DNA from: Rhyacophila brunnea | Lineage: Eukaryota > Arthropoda > Insecta > Trichoptera > Rhyacophilidae | Direction: 5' to 3' | DNA: 64,000 bases | Assembly (NCBI GenBank): GCA_022495005.1 | Contig: JAGYXB010000514.1 | Coordinates: 62,001 to 126,000 of the forward strand | Part shown: piece by piece, positions 24,501 to 33,090 of the stretch | How the letters are laid out: each line of letters starts with the position of its first letter | Numbering within the stretch: position 1 is the first letter of the stretch | The notes under the pieces: model-generated | Told to the model about the DNA's origin: nothing | The model's database searches: none | Seen by the model: only the letters and a program-made list of their open reading frames with translations | Translations under genes and position numbers: made by a program

Positions 24501-25039
24501 AGCACCAGTTTTAGTATATTATTCTTTTATCATTTACTTCTATCAAGGACTTTTTACCTTTATCATTTTGTTTAAAAAAAATGGTTAAAAAAACTATATT
24601 TGTCATGTTTTTTGATTCCACTTATACACAAAGTGAACTTAGGTATAGATAGATAAATAATAGAAGAATTCAATGCCTATAAATATTTGAAGGATTTATT
24701 TAAATTAAAGGAATAATAAATGAGTTATATCAATTTTAGTAATCAGTGTGCCTTTTTAAGTGACCCTGCAAAATCTACCTTGTCTCCAATTGGTTAAATC
24801 AGGGATAAGTAATAAAACAGGTCTATGCTGACAATTTTCAGGTTCAAGCACCTTTGTATCAGGCTGCTCCTGGATCCCCTGGTACTCCGACTCCTGCTGC
24901 AGTAAGAGGGGCTCCAGAAGGGGCCCCAGCCCCCGCCGCATCACCGACCGCCCCGCACCCGTACCCGCACCCCCACACCCATCAACATCATCATCAACAA
25001 CAACAACATAGTTCCGTGTACTACGCCATGAATGTCTGA
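3389..25039 (+). CDS. Unrecognised gene with PP1-docking-like motifs, 3' part (8 joined exons)
   Basis: Exons 3389-3522, 4301-5237, 10815-10943, 17767-17980, 19782-19955, 20992-21188, 22309-22451 and 24842-25039 join in one frame with AG/GT borders, giving 707 residues plus a stop. I do not recognise the family. What can be seen: an acidic start, a GILK tetrapeptide (residues 21-24 of the visible part), RAVRF (64-68), a basic and serine-rich middle, a conserved-looking block GIKPRFGSTNEILQQMQ in the fourth exon, then His/Gln/Pro-rich sequence ending in YYAMNV. GILK followed by RVxF is the order of SILK and RVxF motifs in known PP1 binders such as inhibitor-2, so a PP1-binding scaffold is an inference. 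There is no signal peptide or membrane segment in the visible part. The 5' exons are missing, since the first exon starts with a split codon. Open reading over eight exons argues for a live gene. The join is confident, the function is not. Confidence 0.85.
3903..4190 (-). repeat. tRNA-derived SINE-like repeat, degraded copy
   Basis: On the minus strand, a tRNA-like stretch has A-box-like (ATAGCATAGTGG) and B-box-like (GGTTCAATTCC) words around 3983-4030. The tail (TTTCTCAGAAGTGTC) and the adjacent TAGTTAATCAAATTATTA stretch match the pair of copies at 47010-47470. Confidence 0.5.
4301..5237 (+). CDS. Exon B: large exon with RAVRF motif, basic helix and Ser/Pro tracts
   Basis: The acceptor TTGCAG ends at 4300 and the donor GTATTT follows 5237. 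The 312 codons start in phase 0. RAVRF at 4358-4372 fits the RVxF docking consensus. It is followed by a stretch rich in charged residues (ESLRAFEEAKRSR) and a basic run (RRSLVKVDPRKK). Then come acidic and Glu-rich sequence, a polyproline stretch and a run of about 20 residues that is mostly serine. Composition suggests a disordered regulatory region with possible short helices. Minus-strand open frames over the exon are shadows. Confidence 0.9.
5238..6074. other. Intron after exon B, nothing seen
   Basis: AT-rich sequence with a short GC-richer patch (about 5690-5770) that I cannot assign. No exon fits between the phases of exons B and C. Confidence 0.4.
6083..6675. mobile_element. hAT-type MITE, family M1, copy 1 (593 bp)
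   Basis: Ends are inverted copies (GAGTGGCGAAGGGTGGAGG, and its reverse at 6650-6675). The flanks 6075-6082 (AGTTGTGA) and 6676-6683 (AGTTGTGT) are a near-perfect 8-bp duplication, as hAT transposases make. A second internal inverted repeat (CCAAACCATAA / TTATGGCTTGG) makes the whole element nearly self-complementary. No coding capacity. Confidence 0.85.
6676..8381. other. AT-rich intron sequence, nothing seen
   Basis: No supported gene or repeat. A 65-codon frame at 7998-8195 is within chance length. Confidence 0.4.
8397..8703. mobile_element. Unclassified insertion flanked by a 15-bp direct repeat
   Basis: AGTAGCATTTTTGTA occurs at 8382-8396 and again at 8704-8718. The 307 bp between are much GC-richer than the intron and contain a 77-codon plus-strand frame (8432-8665). 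There are no terminal inverted repeats and no clear poly(A). A long target duplication suggests target-primed retroposition, so a truncated retrocopy or SINE is possible. I do not recognise the product. Confidence 0.55.
9179..9482. mobile_element. RTE-like LINE insertion with 5' inversion
   Basis: ATACACACCT flanks it at 9169-9178 and 9483-9492. The right part reads on the plus strand as the C-terminus of a non-LTR reverse transcriptase (KVGRPRGR, WKQLEEAFIQQW) and ends in a GAT-repeat tail. The left part (about 9184-9315) reads on the minus strand as reverse-transcriptase core (EQAGFRGGYSTMDHIQVVRE then DYEKAFDS). A core fragment inverted against the tail is the signature of twin priming. 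Stop codons interrupt both parts. Confidence 0.85.
10009..10620. mobile_element. Nested hAT-type MITE with GCGGCCCGCGG end
   Basis: Starts CAGCGATACTCAACCTGCGG, a start typical of hAT elements in many animals, and ends in a mutated inverse (TTGAGTATCATTT). Flanks GTTTAGAT (10001-10008) and ATTTAGAT (10621-10628) differ at one base. It is interrupted by the palindromic element at 10322-10582. Confidence 0.65.
10322..10582. mobile_element. Palindromic MITE inside the nested hAT element
   Basis: Inverted ends share CTGTTCTGGCAGAA and ACACTAATT. About 261 bp with no coding capacity. The target duplication is unclear because the homology extends to ATATCGT at both edges. Confidence 0.65.
10815..10943 (+). 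CDS. Exon C: charged coiled segment wedged between two hAT insertions
   Basis: The 129-nt exon starts with two bases completing the codon left by exon B, and ends in phase 1 before GTAAGTA. It encodes a helix-prone charged stretch (ELARFVQQEAARTERLRKR) and an acidic tail (DNSDEDDQDDY). The acceptor AAG at 10812-10814 has a poor pyrimidine tract. A hAT-type element ends 35 bp upstream (TSD to 10787), and another begins 45 bp downstream. It is the only frame that keeps exons B and D joined. Confidence 0.75.
10988..11645. mobile_element. hAT-type MITE with TAGGGATTGCAATACCG ends (658 bp)
   Basis: Terminal inverted repeats TAGGGATTGCAATACCG and its exact reverse complement are flanked by AACGGAAT at 10980-10987 and 11646-11653. 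Further ACCGGTATT words repeat inside. It starts 45 bp after exon C ends. Confidence 0.9.
11724..11967. mobile_element. hAT-type MITE, family M2, copy 1 (244 bp)
   Basis: Starts CAGGGCTCAAAATGG and ends in CCATTTCGAGCACTG. GTCCTTAT flanks it at 11716-11723 and 11968-11975. It matches the copies at 56867-57085 and 60856-61096 and a terminal fragment near 15484-15521. Confidence 0.92.
11980..12474. mobile_element. hAT-type element, adjacent to M2 copy 1 (495 bp)
   Basis: Starts CAGCTTTTCTTAATC and ends GGTTAAGAAACGCTG. TTATATTG flanks it at 11972-11979 and 12475-12482. The left duplication overlaps the right duplication of the neighbouring M2 copy by four bases. No transposase recognised. Confidence 0.85.
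12483..13309. other. Intron, possible degraded SINE only
   Basis: A B-box-like word (GGTTTGAGTCC) near 12536 hints at an old tRNA-derived SINE. I see nothing else. Confidence 0.3.
13310..13824. mobile_element. hAT-type MITE, family M1, copy 2 (515 bp)
   Basis: Ends AGTAGCGAAGGGTGGAGG and its inverse CCTCCACCCTTCGCCACTG, with the family's internal inverted repeat. The target duplication has decayed, so this is an older copy. Confidence 0.8.
13825..15480. other. AT-rich intron, nothing seen
   Basis: No supported exon or element. Just after it (about 15484-15521) lies a terminal fragment of family M2. Confidence 0.4.
15991..16202. mobile_element. PIF/Harbinger-like MITE (212 bp)
   Basis: Ends AGCCGCGTTGCCACGATCC and, inverted, CGTGTCAACGCGGCT. 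A TTA trinucleotide flanks each side (15988-15990, 16203-16205). Both arms repeat the words for TCCAAG and CTTGGA, so the element folds into a long hairpin. No coding capacity. Confidence 0.75.
16386..16515 (-). repeat. Dispersed repeat R2, single unit
   Basis: On the minus strand it reads GGTTCCTATACCATTCATCC, then GATTGCAATAAAACTTTCGTCAGTTGTTATG. This matches the tandem units at 21941-22240. Confidence 0.7.
16661..17098. mobile_element. MITE with about 42-bp perfect inverted ends (438 bp)
   Basis: The first and last 42 bases are reverse complements (core GGCTCTAAGTACCAAAAA). TTAA lies inside both ends, next to GGCTC. It could be the true target site of a piggyBac-like element inserted in a palindromic site, or part of longer inverted repeats. 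Confidence 0.7.
17100..17766. other. AT-rich intron, nothing seen
   Basis: No supported feature. It ends in the acceptor of exon D. Confidence 0.4.
17767..17980 (+). CDS. Exon D: conserved-looking GIKPRFGSTNEILQQ block
   Basis: The acceptor TTCCAG ends at 17766 and the donor GTACAT follows 17980. The exon encodes about 70 residues, beginning GFQRRPSVRGIKPRFGSTNE and continuing into an amphipathic Q/L/M stretch, then WPYYSE and a His-rich end. Of all the exons it looks most like a constrained motif. Phases 1 in and 2 out match its neighbours. Confidence 0.85.
18667..19066. mobile_element. Unclassified insertion with GGCCCCCACA ends (400 bp)
   Basis: CATCAAGATAT flanks it at 18656-18666 and 19067-19077. 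Ends GGCCCCCACA and TGTGGGGGCC are inverted copies. Both ends are GC-rich, the centre AT-rich. A DNA transposon is likely, but the extra ATG at the right edge leaves the exact ends uncertain. Confidence 0.5.
19524..19617. repeat. Short inverted repeat (hairpin)
   Basis: TTTTGAGACC...AAACCAAACCAAAACCT and its near-exact inverse are separated by about 35 bases, giving a hairpin with arms of about 28 bp. Class unknown. Confidence 0.6.
19782..19955 (+). CDS. Exon D2: symmetric 174-nt exon
   Basis: The acceptor TTTTTAG ends at 19781 and the donor GTAACT follows 19955. The length is 58 codons and the phase is 2 in and 2 out, so skipping it would keep the frame. It encodes SIEDFQQNLKLGSAAEQ, then a His-rich segment and NIYQNCVTYANV. 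It is more GC-rich than the flanking intron, as expected for coding DNA. Confidence 0.75.
20338..20919. mobile_element. hAT-type MITE, family M1, copy 3 (582 bp)
   Basis: Ends CAGTGGCGAAGGGTGGAGG and its exact inverse. Perfect 8-bp duplication GTATCTGA at 20330-20337 and 20920-20927. Internal inverted repeat as in the other copies. This is the best-preserved copy and defines the family ends. Confidence 0.93.
20992..21188 (+). CDS. Exon E: Tyr/His-rich segment
   Basis: The acceptor TTTTCAG ends at 20991 and the donor GTTTGTAG follows 21188. Its first base completes an Arg codon. It encodes 65 full codons with several tyrosines (DMYSKAIHTYARG, IRSYHQTMVLIPYTN), a PESPPP stretch and YHVAHSTS. 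Ends in phase 1. A 582-bp hAT-type element ends 64 bp upstream of the exon. Confidence 0.85.
21300..21595 (-). mobile_element. LINE tail fragment (reverse-transcriptase C-terminus)
   Basis: The minus strand reads LSHVLRMPEKNFNLACYSSK and, after stops, AELRDA-MTWTDARRLAPCGD, which resembles the C-terminal part of Jockey/R1-type reverse transcriptases. Several stops and shifts, so it is an old, dead copy. Confidence 0.55.
21941..22240 (+). repeat. Dispersed repeat R2, about 2.5 tandem units of about 120 bp
   Basis: Starts with TATATATAAAAATGAATG. CGTATGCGTTCCTAT begins units at 21969 and 22089, and a decayed third begins near 22194. Each carries CATTCATCCGATTGC and AAACTTT-GTCAGTTGTTGTG. The AT-rich leader is like that of Helitron-related repeats in insects, an impression only. 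The small frames over it are not genes. Confidence 0.7.
22309..22451 (+). CDS. Exon F: Gln-rich segment
   Basis: The acceptor TATACAG ends at 22308 and the donor GTGAAT follows 22451. Two bases complete a Gly codon and 47 codons follow (GDQNGSVSGYPQQPPNEQ, then a polyQ run, then QQMVSMPFPQTGVPMQ). Ends in phase 0, compatible with both the cassette exon at 23541 and the last exon at 24842. Confidence 0.85.
22880..23070 (+). mobile_element. tRNA-derived SINE, intact (191 bp)
   Basis: tRNA-like head with A box TGGTGTAGTTGG (22892-22903) and B box GGTTCGATTCC (22936-22946), an unrelated body and a poly(A) tail to 23070. The 14-bp AACCCAATTGTAGC flanks it at 22866-22879 and 23071-23084. The perfect duplication shows a fairly recent insertion. 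The head resembles tRNA-Gly with CTTCCAC in the anticodon arm, which I infer only from similarity. Confidence 0.93.
23180..23415. repeat. Dispersed repeat R1, copy 2 (shortened)
   Basis: Shares ATGGATTTACC, CAGCAATAGCGTGTA, GACTGTCTCGC and CAGGTTCGTCACTATCGTTC with 2150-2550 and 53946-54360. It lacks the middle and 3' parts. Confidence 0.65.
23541..23624 (+). CDS. Exon H: candidate 84-nt cassette exon
   Basis: The acceptor ATTTCAG ends at 23540 and the donor GTAAAG follows 23624. The length is 28 codons, so inclusion between exons F and G keeps the frame (ITCSAPMARLRTV onward). A second frame, reached if exon E is joined directly to it, is also open (DNLFSTYGSLTDSS onward), but then the last exon would be read in a different frame ending at a TAG. 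Whether it is used, and in which frame, needs transcript data. Confidence 0.5.
23626..24841. other. Intron before last exon, nothing seen
   Basis: AT-rich, no supported element. A 61-codon frame at 23741-23926 with Pro/His content is noted but has no fitting splice sites. Confidence 0.4.
24842..25039 (+). CDS. Exon G: last coding exon, Pro/His-rich, ends YYAMNV
   Basis: The acceptor TTTTCAG ends at 24841. It is in phase 0 after exon F or H. The 65 codons are rich in Ala/Pro, then His and Gln, and end SSVYYAMNV before TGA at 25037-25039. The hydrophobic last residue could suit a PDZ ligand of class II type, which is only a suggestion. GC content is far higher than in the 12 kb that follow. 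Confidence 0.85.
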   Translation, partial: VQAPLYQAAPGSPGTPTPAAVRGAPEGAPAPAASPTAPHPYPHPHTHQHHHQQQQHSSVYYAMNV

Positions 25040-25876
25040 CAAGGGGAATAGTTGAAGATCAACATCGGCTTTTATCAAGTGGACAGGGATAGTCCAAGAG
25101 ACGTGTCTCCCGTGTCAAGGGTTTCGAGCGAGAACGACTGAGCTAATTCTGTCCGCTTCTACGCCTTCCGTTATTGAGTGCTCGAGGATTAATACAAGCC
25201 ATTTTATAAATGGGTCGTTTATATCTTCGAGAACAAGATGTTTTTGGTTGCACCAATGAAAGAGAGTTGATTTTCATCTGAATTTGGAAAATTAATAATA
25301 ATATATTTGAAAATGTATTTATCTAGAGTAAAAACATAAATATATTATAAATAATAACAATCCACAAAATTTAGTATATATTATTGCTAGATTATGCTTA
25401 GTGTTATCCCAAGGTTAGTGTCTCAAAAAATGTTTTTAGAGTCCACTTTCATAATTTGATAGACGATTTTTGGTTTCAATAGAGTAATAATTGAGATATT
25501 GTAATGCATAATTTTAATAAACATACTCTTACATATTGATATTATACAAAAAATAACTAACTATTCTATGTCTGGTAAAGTTTTCCATTGTGTCATATTC
25601 TTTGTTAACAGTAATTTGTAATGGTTAACTCAATAGATAATCGAATAGTGTAAAAAATCTAATTATTATAGTGTGCAGTTAATACAACCAATACATGTTA
25701 CAAGAATTGTATGTTTTTAATACAAATTTATAATTACAATATAAAATTAAATTACATTACATACAACGTTGTATTACAATTATTACAAAAAAATATTTAT
25801 GAATTCATAAATTATAAGTCTGTGTCTCTATAAAGTATAAAAAATATCAAAAACTGAAACTCTATTATGAAAGATA

Positions 25877-25920
25877 AATAAATTACATCATCACACAAAT
25901 AAGAACATGTCAGCAATAAA
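25877..25920 (+). terminator. Possible polyadenylation signals of the plus-strand gene
   Basis: Two AATAAA hexamers (25877-25882 and 25915-25920) lie 0.84-0.88 kb after the stop codon. In such AT-rich DNA this hexamer is common by chance, and several more follow downstream, so a longer 3' UTR is equally possible. Confidence 0.25.
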
Positions 25921-28900
25921 AATAATAGAAGATATAGAAGAATAATAGATATTAGGTACATGGAAAATTAGTTGGTTTTCAAGCGTACTTTGTAACAATT
26001 TTTCTAAAAAGAAATTATTTAATAACACGTTAGTTTTTTGGAACACATTCGATTATCTTCATTTAATTAAAGAAATGTGTGTTTTTTAATTTTAAGTTTT
26101 CATTTTTGATTATATTATGGAAGGTTTTGTTAGATAATGTGTAATGAAACATTTATGTGTGTCTATAATAAATATAATTAAATGATGTATACTAAATGAG
26201 TATCAAATGAAACAGCCAGCTAACAAATCTTGCCAAATATTAGATGATAGGTGTTAAATGTGTAAATTGTATACCTTTGTGATTGCCATATAACCATGGA
26301 AATCATTTTCATTAATAATGTCAAAAACATTCATTACTTTTCAGGTTTTAACCTGTTAACCGTAGTGTTTCTATTGATAACTATAGAAAGAATATTTTGT
26401 CATATGACAAATCACTTAAAATGTGTCATTACTCTGCCTTCCATTCGAGTCTTTCTACGGCATCTCAATTTTTATATTGTTAATTATTTAGCGTTGTAGT
26501 TACGTGACATTACAGGTGTAATATCAGTCATTTAAATATCAAGAGCAATAATTAATATGAGTATGTTACCTTTTTGTATTTAGTGATTCTTGTAATTTTT
26601 TGTACTAAAAAATAAAAAACAATAACATAAACATTTACACAAAATAAATATACCTATACAATATCAGTAATCAATGAGCTAGACATAAAGTGAAATAATT
26701 CATAATTGTTTTTTCCTATCAAACCTAAAATGTGTTTTAAGTTTTTAAAAAAATATTTCATCATTTCCCCAAAACCAAAAATGTCGAGAATCACTGCCTA
26801 CATTTATCAATACAGATTAGATATTCAATTATTTTCATCTTGTCATCTGCTATCTTTTTAAAGAATCGTCAATGTTGCAAACCAGCTCGTATATATTTGA
26901 ATTATTGGTTAAAATCACACATTGCCTTATTAACCATCATTTGGTACCTAAAATTTCTGTAAAGAATGTTTATCCTCAGATTAGGGCATAGAAATTTATA
27001 CATACATACAAAATTTTATGTGAATTTTTGAATATTGAAAAATTATTATTGTGCTTAGAGAAAAATTCTACCTAATTTAAAATCTCGCAAAACAAAGTAA
27101 TACATAGTATATAGATAAAGTGTTAGATTATTAAACATTGTATGTAATACAAGTTTGCGGACAACGGACCATATATGTATGAAAACTTAACAATTTTAGT
27201 CAAAGTCGTTTTTAACCTTCTGGATATCTTTCATATATCTGGGCAATAAAATATATCCCTAAAAGTTTTGAATTTTCAAACTGTTGATTCGTGTTGACAG
27301 GTTATAAATACCATAGCCTTAAAAAATGTCTGCATAATATTATATTAGCATGAATAGAACGCCGCTCATACAAAAATGACGTCTTTGGATGTCCCGCTTT
27401 AAATGGAATTTTACTAACGTAAATCAATTATTTAAAACATACAAATATGTTGAACACACAACGACATATATTGGGTATATCATCACATACTCGGAATTGA
27501 AACAGAATTCTTTTTTACCACTTGACACGTAAATTGATTTTTATTTTTTATTTTTGCAATAAAATTCGCAGCGTGCAAGGTACCGCCATACATACACCTT
27601 ACGGCAGTAAAAAGGATTATAAGGTAAATTATAAGGAATAGTTTTAGTAATGATGTGTAATAATGTAAGTACCTACTATGAAAAAGATTTTCAGTTTGTA
27701 ATAACGAAACGTTTATAGGTACTTAATTATATTCATTATAATATATCTTATTTTGTTAATCAAATCAATTATGATATATATTTTATAAAGAATATATCAA
27801 TTAACAACATCATATTATTTAAAGTTGAATCAATTGAAAATGTATGGTGAATAGAAATAAATTATTTAATTCTTTTGAATTATTCAGAATCTCATCAGAG
27901 AGTATTTGATATTGGGATATGATAACAATTATGCATCACTTTGCAAATTTAATATGCATATTTTGTTAAAAGAGGCAGCATGCTTAAATTAATATTTAAC
28001 CTCTTAACAAAAAAATAATATTTTCTTGTGTAAAAGCAAATTAACCGTAGTCATTTTTATATAAAGATAGATACCTGTTAGAATTACATATTATATTACT
28101 ATATATAATAATAATAATAATAATATAATAACAGTGTTATGTCATTTATAAAATTGTAATGGGGAATAATAATTATTGATTTAATCAAAAATAAAAATAT
28201 AATCTTCTGAGGTCAACACATTTCTTGTCAGTATCTTAATGTTTGTAGTGATTAGTGTTTCGGGTGATCTTTTCGTATCTGCCTTTGATTAAAACAAGAA
28301 ATATTTATATATTATAAATTATGATATATTATATACTTAATTGGTTTTTCTAACTAGAAACCTTTCTCATTGATACATTACATATAAAGTTTTGATACAA
28401 CATAAAATAGCTCTTTGACTATTTTAATTGAAATGAATGAATTATTACAATTTAGTTAAAGTAGCTCAAGTAAAATATCTACAACTGAAAGTATTTGATG
28501 AGCCAAATTAGTAAAGATTAAAACCATATTTAAATATGTGAATATATTCTGTAAACATATTTTTATAAGATTACTTATGTTTTTAAAAATCATGTTTTTA
28601 AAAATCCCTCACTGATTGAAGACTTTATAGAGCATCAATTTTATCGTTATTTTACTGTCAGGTAACTGTTTTAATTTTATAGTAAATTTCAGTGCATTGA
28701 ATATCTAAAATTTAAACGTGACATTGAAAACATTAATTACCTATCCGATTATACGAATATTCTATTATGAAATTATAATAAATACTTTTTTTTGGGGTAA
28801 TAATATAATTAAGTAATGTGTATTGTTATGTAAAATATAAGCATTATTTTGCGCATCAGCTGTAATACATTATATTCAAGTTTATATAAATTTTATAGAT

Positions 28901-31900
28901 ATTCACCTTATATGATTTTTTTTTATTTTACAATATCTGTGTTTGATTTACCTGAGAATGTTCGTGAGGTAAACAACACACATGTTATAAAGTTAAAACA
29001 AATTTTATTTGTGATGATTACAATTTTTTTTAAATATTAATTATTGATCATTTATCAAAAAGCAAAGTAAATGTAAACTGTTTGTAATGCTTGTATTGTA
29101 TTTGACATTACAGGTTTTTTTCTGCATAATGTTTACAAAGATGTTATAATAGTTGTATGTTTTGCTCCATCTACTGAGAATATATAAAAATAATGTTGGA
29201 AATTATAAATTATGCTTAACATAGTCAATCCTATTATTATATTATGTGCATCTTTCAAAAGTTCTCTTATTTAATATTATTATGAATAATAAATAGAGAC
29301 ATGAAAATATCTGATGCATATTTAGCTAATCATAAGCAGCATTGTTTGTGAGTTAAACTCGCTTAGATGAAAATTACATATATATTTAAATGTAGGATAG
29401 ACTCTGTTTATAATTGAACCTTTCTCCGGAAATAGAACATCATTCGGTTTCGGTGAATCAGTTCAAATGACGCGCCATACATTTGTTTACAGACCAGTCA
29501 AAAATTATTATTCAATCCCAACAACAGATGGCACTAGAAATATTAGAGTGATGACGCGCAGCATGTCTTACATTTGAACTGGCATCCCTCGTTTAACCGC
29601 TGTTATCTCAAAATGAAGATTTCAAGATAACGTTACTTTTCCAGAGACGGGGCCGATTTATATATGGTTAATAAACATGTGAATCTTAATAAAATGTATT
29701 TATCTCATTGTTAATAATATTCTTAAATGTTACAAAAATACAAAATCTGGTCAGGATGACAATTGTGTGAAATAATGTAGAAATAATAATTAAATATATT
29801 TTTAAAGCTGAAACCATAGTTACATAATATAGTAATATTTGTTTTGTTTTAGGGGGGATTGTGAATTTTTATTTCTACAAACCAATACTGTGACATGAGT
29901 GTCAACTTGAAAGAGTTGCACTATTTTTATTCTAATGAAAATTATTAGTATTTCAAGTTTTAATAGACCTCACAATATTTCAGAATTACAATTTTTAGGA
30001 TTTATTTTTTTGTAAATTAGTAGAAAAAGGCGGAATATATAATAATTGATTGGTAATGCACTTAATAACAAAAAAATGATTGTGCTTGTGTTAGGTACGG
30101 GAAATATTCAGCATTTTTTGTGTGCCAAAATATCTCACATCATTAAAATGTATTAAGTATAAAGGTGGCGATCCACAGGTAGGAATTTCACAGAATTAAA
30201 ACAGCTCAAAGTCAATCAATATTGTATTTGTTTTAACTGAGTCTAAGAAATATTATATATTTTGTCTAGTGACTATCGGTGCTCAAAATTTAAACAGGTT
30301 AGGTGACGTTAGAAAGTGTCCTAATGTAGTTAAGTGTTAGATTTGAAAAATTGTGGTGGATTTTCATTTAAAAAAATGTTTTAAAAAACTTCAATTATAC
30401 CATAACGAATTAAAAAGAGTTGATAGTATATAATAAATTGGACACACAGATTTGTGTTAATTTTCTGTCTATATTATTATTATTATTCCTCACATAACAT
30501 TTCTGCCATATTTACATGGTATTGATTGCATGTAATGTATGTTATTGTCTTTATTTTAAATAAATTTTTAACTTTAATAGATAGTTTTATGAAACTATGT
30601 AAAATGTTCTTTAAACTTGAGAGTTATAATAAAAGTATATTATATACTAATATTGTATTCAATAATATGGTGTGCATAATGTGTGATTGGATTGGTATGC
30701 GTATCTTGTTTTATATGTAGTGGCATCTTTCTGTACACTGCACTATTATAAAATGTAATCGAGAGAGAAAAGAAAATTTATACTCTATTGTAATATTAAA
30801 TTTGGCATATGAACAAAAGGTATATTGTAAATGATATTACGTATTGTGTAAGTCGCACAGATTCTGCGATTGAAACGTGTAAATACTTAATCTATTATAT
30901 AAATCGATAATATCAATTTAAAGAAACATTATGAGATGATGAATAAAATGAAGGGTACACAACGGAAATATTTATAAAATTTTAAAAGATATATTTAACA
31001 GTAATCTGTAGTTGCTTTTTTTTTGAATTGGCAATACAATTTCGTATTGTCAGTATGTGTGTTATTTTATTTCAGTTTTATAATCATGATAAAATAAAAT
31101 AGATCGTTTTGTAATGCAGTTTTTTAACATTTTTAGAATAATGTACCCTTCGATTCACATATTATGTACCTACTGCTGATGGTAAAAAAATGTTTGAAAC
31201 ACTCCTACTTTAGGCCATAATGTTGGAGTCATTAATTTGTAAATACTATTTCAATTTAATATTTAAAATCCTCTTAAAATTTAATATTTTAATTCGGCAA
31301 TGCTAATTGAAATAAAAAAAATAATATACGAAACAATGTAGATATCAATAAATCGAACTAATAATAATATTATATAAATTTAAACATTGCATTATATTTT
31401 AACAATATTATTCTGCTGATTTGTATTTTAGCAGGTCTTTTAAAATAAAAATATCAAAATATTAATAATGCATTATATTTTATTTTATAACCTTTAGTCA
31501 TAAATAGAGATTTTTTTTTCTACCTTTCAAAAATGATTAAACCTTCTTGTATTAGGATTTTAATTAAAATCTTTTTTTTTTGTATAATACATCTCATTAA
31601 ACGGCTTACACAAAGACTGACACTGTATAAAATCATTATTTTTGATCATTTAAAAGTGATTTTAATAATTAATATGAAGCACCAATTCAATTATTTATAC
31701 ACTAATTTGTAGATACTTACCTAACACTTGTCATTTATTACATTTTCTTCTCTTCAAAGGCAGATTAACAATGACCAAAAATACATTTATAAAACATATT
31801 TGATGAAAATTACAAATTAGTGAATTATAACATTGTTAACCTTCTTCTATACATGGACATTATAATATGATATCCAAATATGGGAGATACTGTAAATGAA

Positions 31901-32511
31901 GAAAGGTTTTAACTTACCTTTAGAAAATGTATGTTAGGTATATAAAATAAGTTTCATTTCCAAATATGTAAGTAAATTCTTATGGTTCAATAATACCTTA
32001 TATTTTGAGAAATCATGTTGGAAGTTACCCTAAGACTTTTTTTTTTAATAATTTTTGTTATATACCTATTTAATGTTATTTATAGTTGTGGAAATAATTA
32101 AGAAATGTTTATGAATATTGAAAATGAATAAATGATTTAAAAATCAAAACAGACTTTCATGTTCATTCCCCAAACATAGGAGATTTTAATGATGGGTTTT
32201 TTAGATTTTGAAACTGTGCTTATTGTTTGTTTTCATCACACATTTGATTTCATATTATTCAATTGAAAAATCTTTCTGTACCTACACCTTTTTTTCTTAC
32301 TGGGCCTGTACTGTTCCGGTGCCGATATTATTTACTTGGTCACCACTGTATGCCAGGGATAGACAATTGTGAATATCATTCTTTTTTGGGCATTCTTTTT
32401 GTATTTTGTCTCTAGAAATGAAAATTTTGGATAATTCATTTATTGAGATTCGAGATTGGCCTTTATTGTTTATTTTTCGAGATTTCTGGATCACACATGA
32501 CCTCTAGTTTT

Positions 32512-33090
32512 GGTAAATTGACGCAGATGCCGTAACGAGCTATTTTATATGAAAAAATTTACGGAAACAGTTTATTTCATTTAAAAAAATAATATTAAAT
32601 ACCTTTTTGGGATGGCGCATATACTTTTTTGATCCAATTTATCACACAATTGTTAATTTAAAATTTCATATTTTGATACATTTTGACACTCACTTTACGC
32701 ACTTATTAAAGTTATAGAAAAAGGGGACAACAATGTATTTTTTATCCAATTTTTTAAAGTTCAATTAAGTTTAATGGGGATGATGCACAATTCACACACT
32801 TCAAACAATATTAAAAGTGAAAACGAAAGAATCCACAATTCCTTCATTGAATTGAAAGTGAAGATTAACACGAAATTAGTGTCGAACACAGCCGCCAACT
32901 GCGAGAGAAAAAATGCTCAGAATCAAAGACTTCATTAATATATTATAGTAATTGAATATGTTAAATATTGGATCAAAAAGTATATGCGCCATCCCAAAAA
33001 GGTATTTAATATAACTGTCTACACGAAATAAACTGTTTCCGTAAATTTTTTCATATAAAAGCTTGTGACGGCATCTGCGGCATATTTACC
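32512..33090. mobile_element. hAT-type MITE with long inverted arms (579 bp)
   Basis: Arms of over 100 bp repeat inverted (CAGATGCCG, AAATTTACGGAAACAGTTTA, ACCTTTTTGGGATGGCGCAT). CTAGTTTT flanks it at 32504-32511 and 33091-33098. No coding capacity. Confidence 0.88.

Noticed and set aside
28096..28135. CRISPR-like or satellite array
   Set aside because: It is a plain ATA microsatellite. No spaced repeats of that kind occur in the window.
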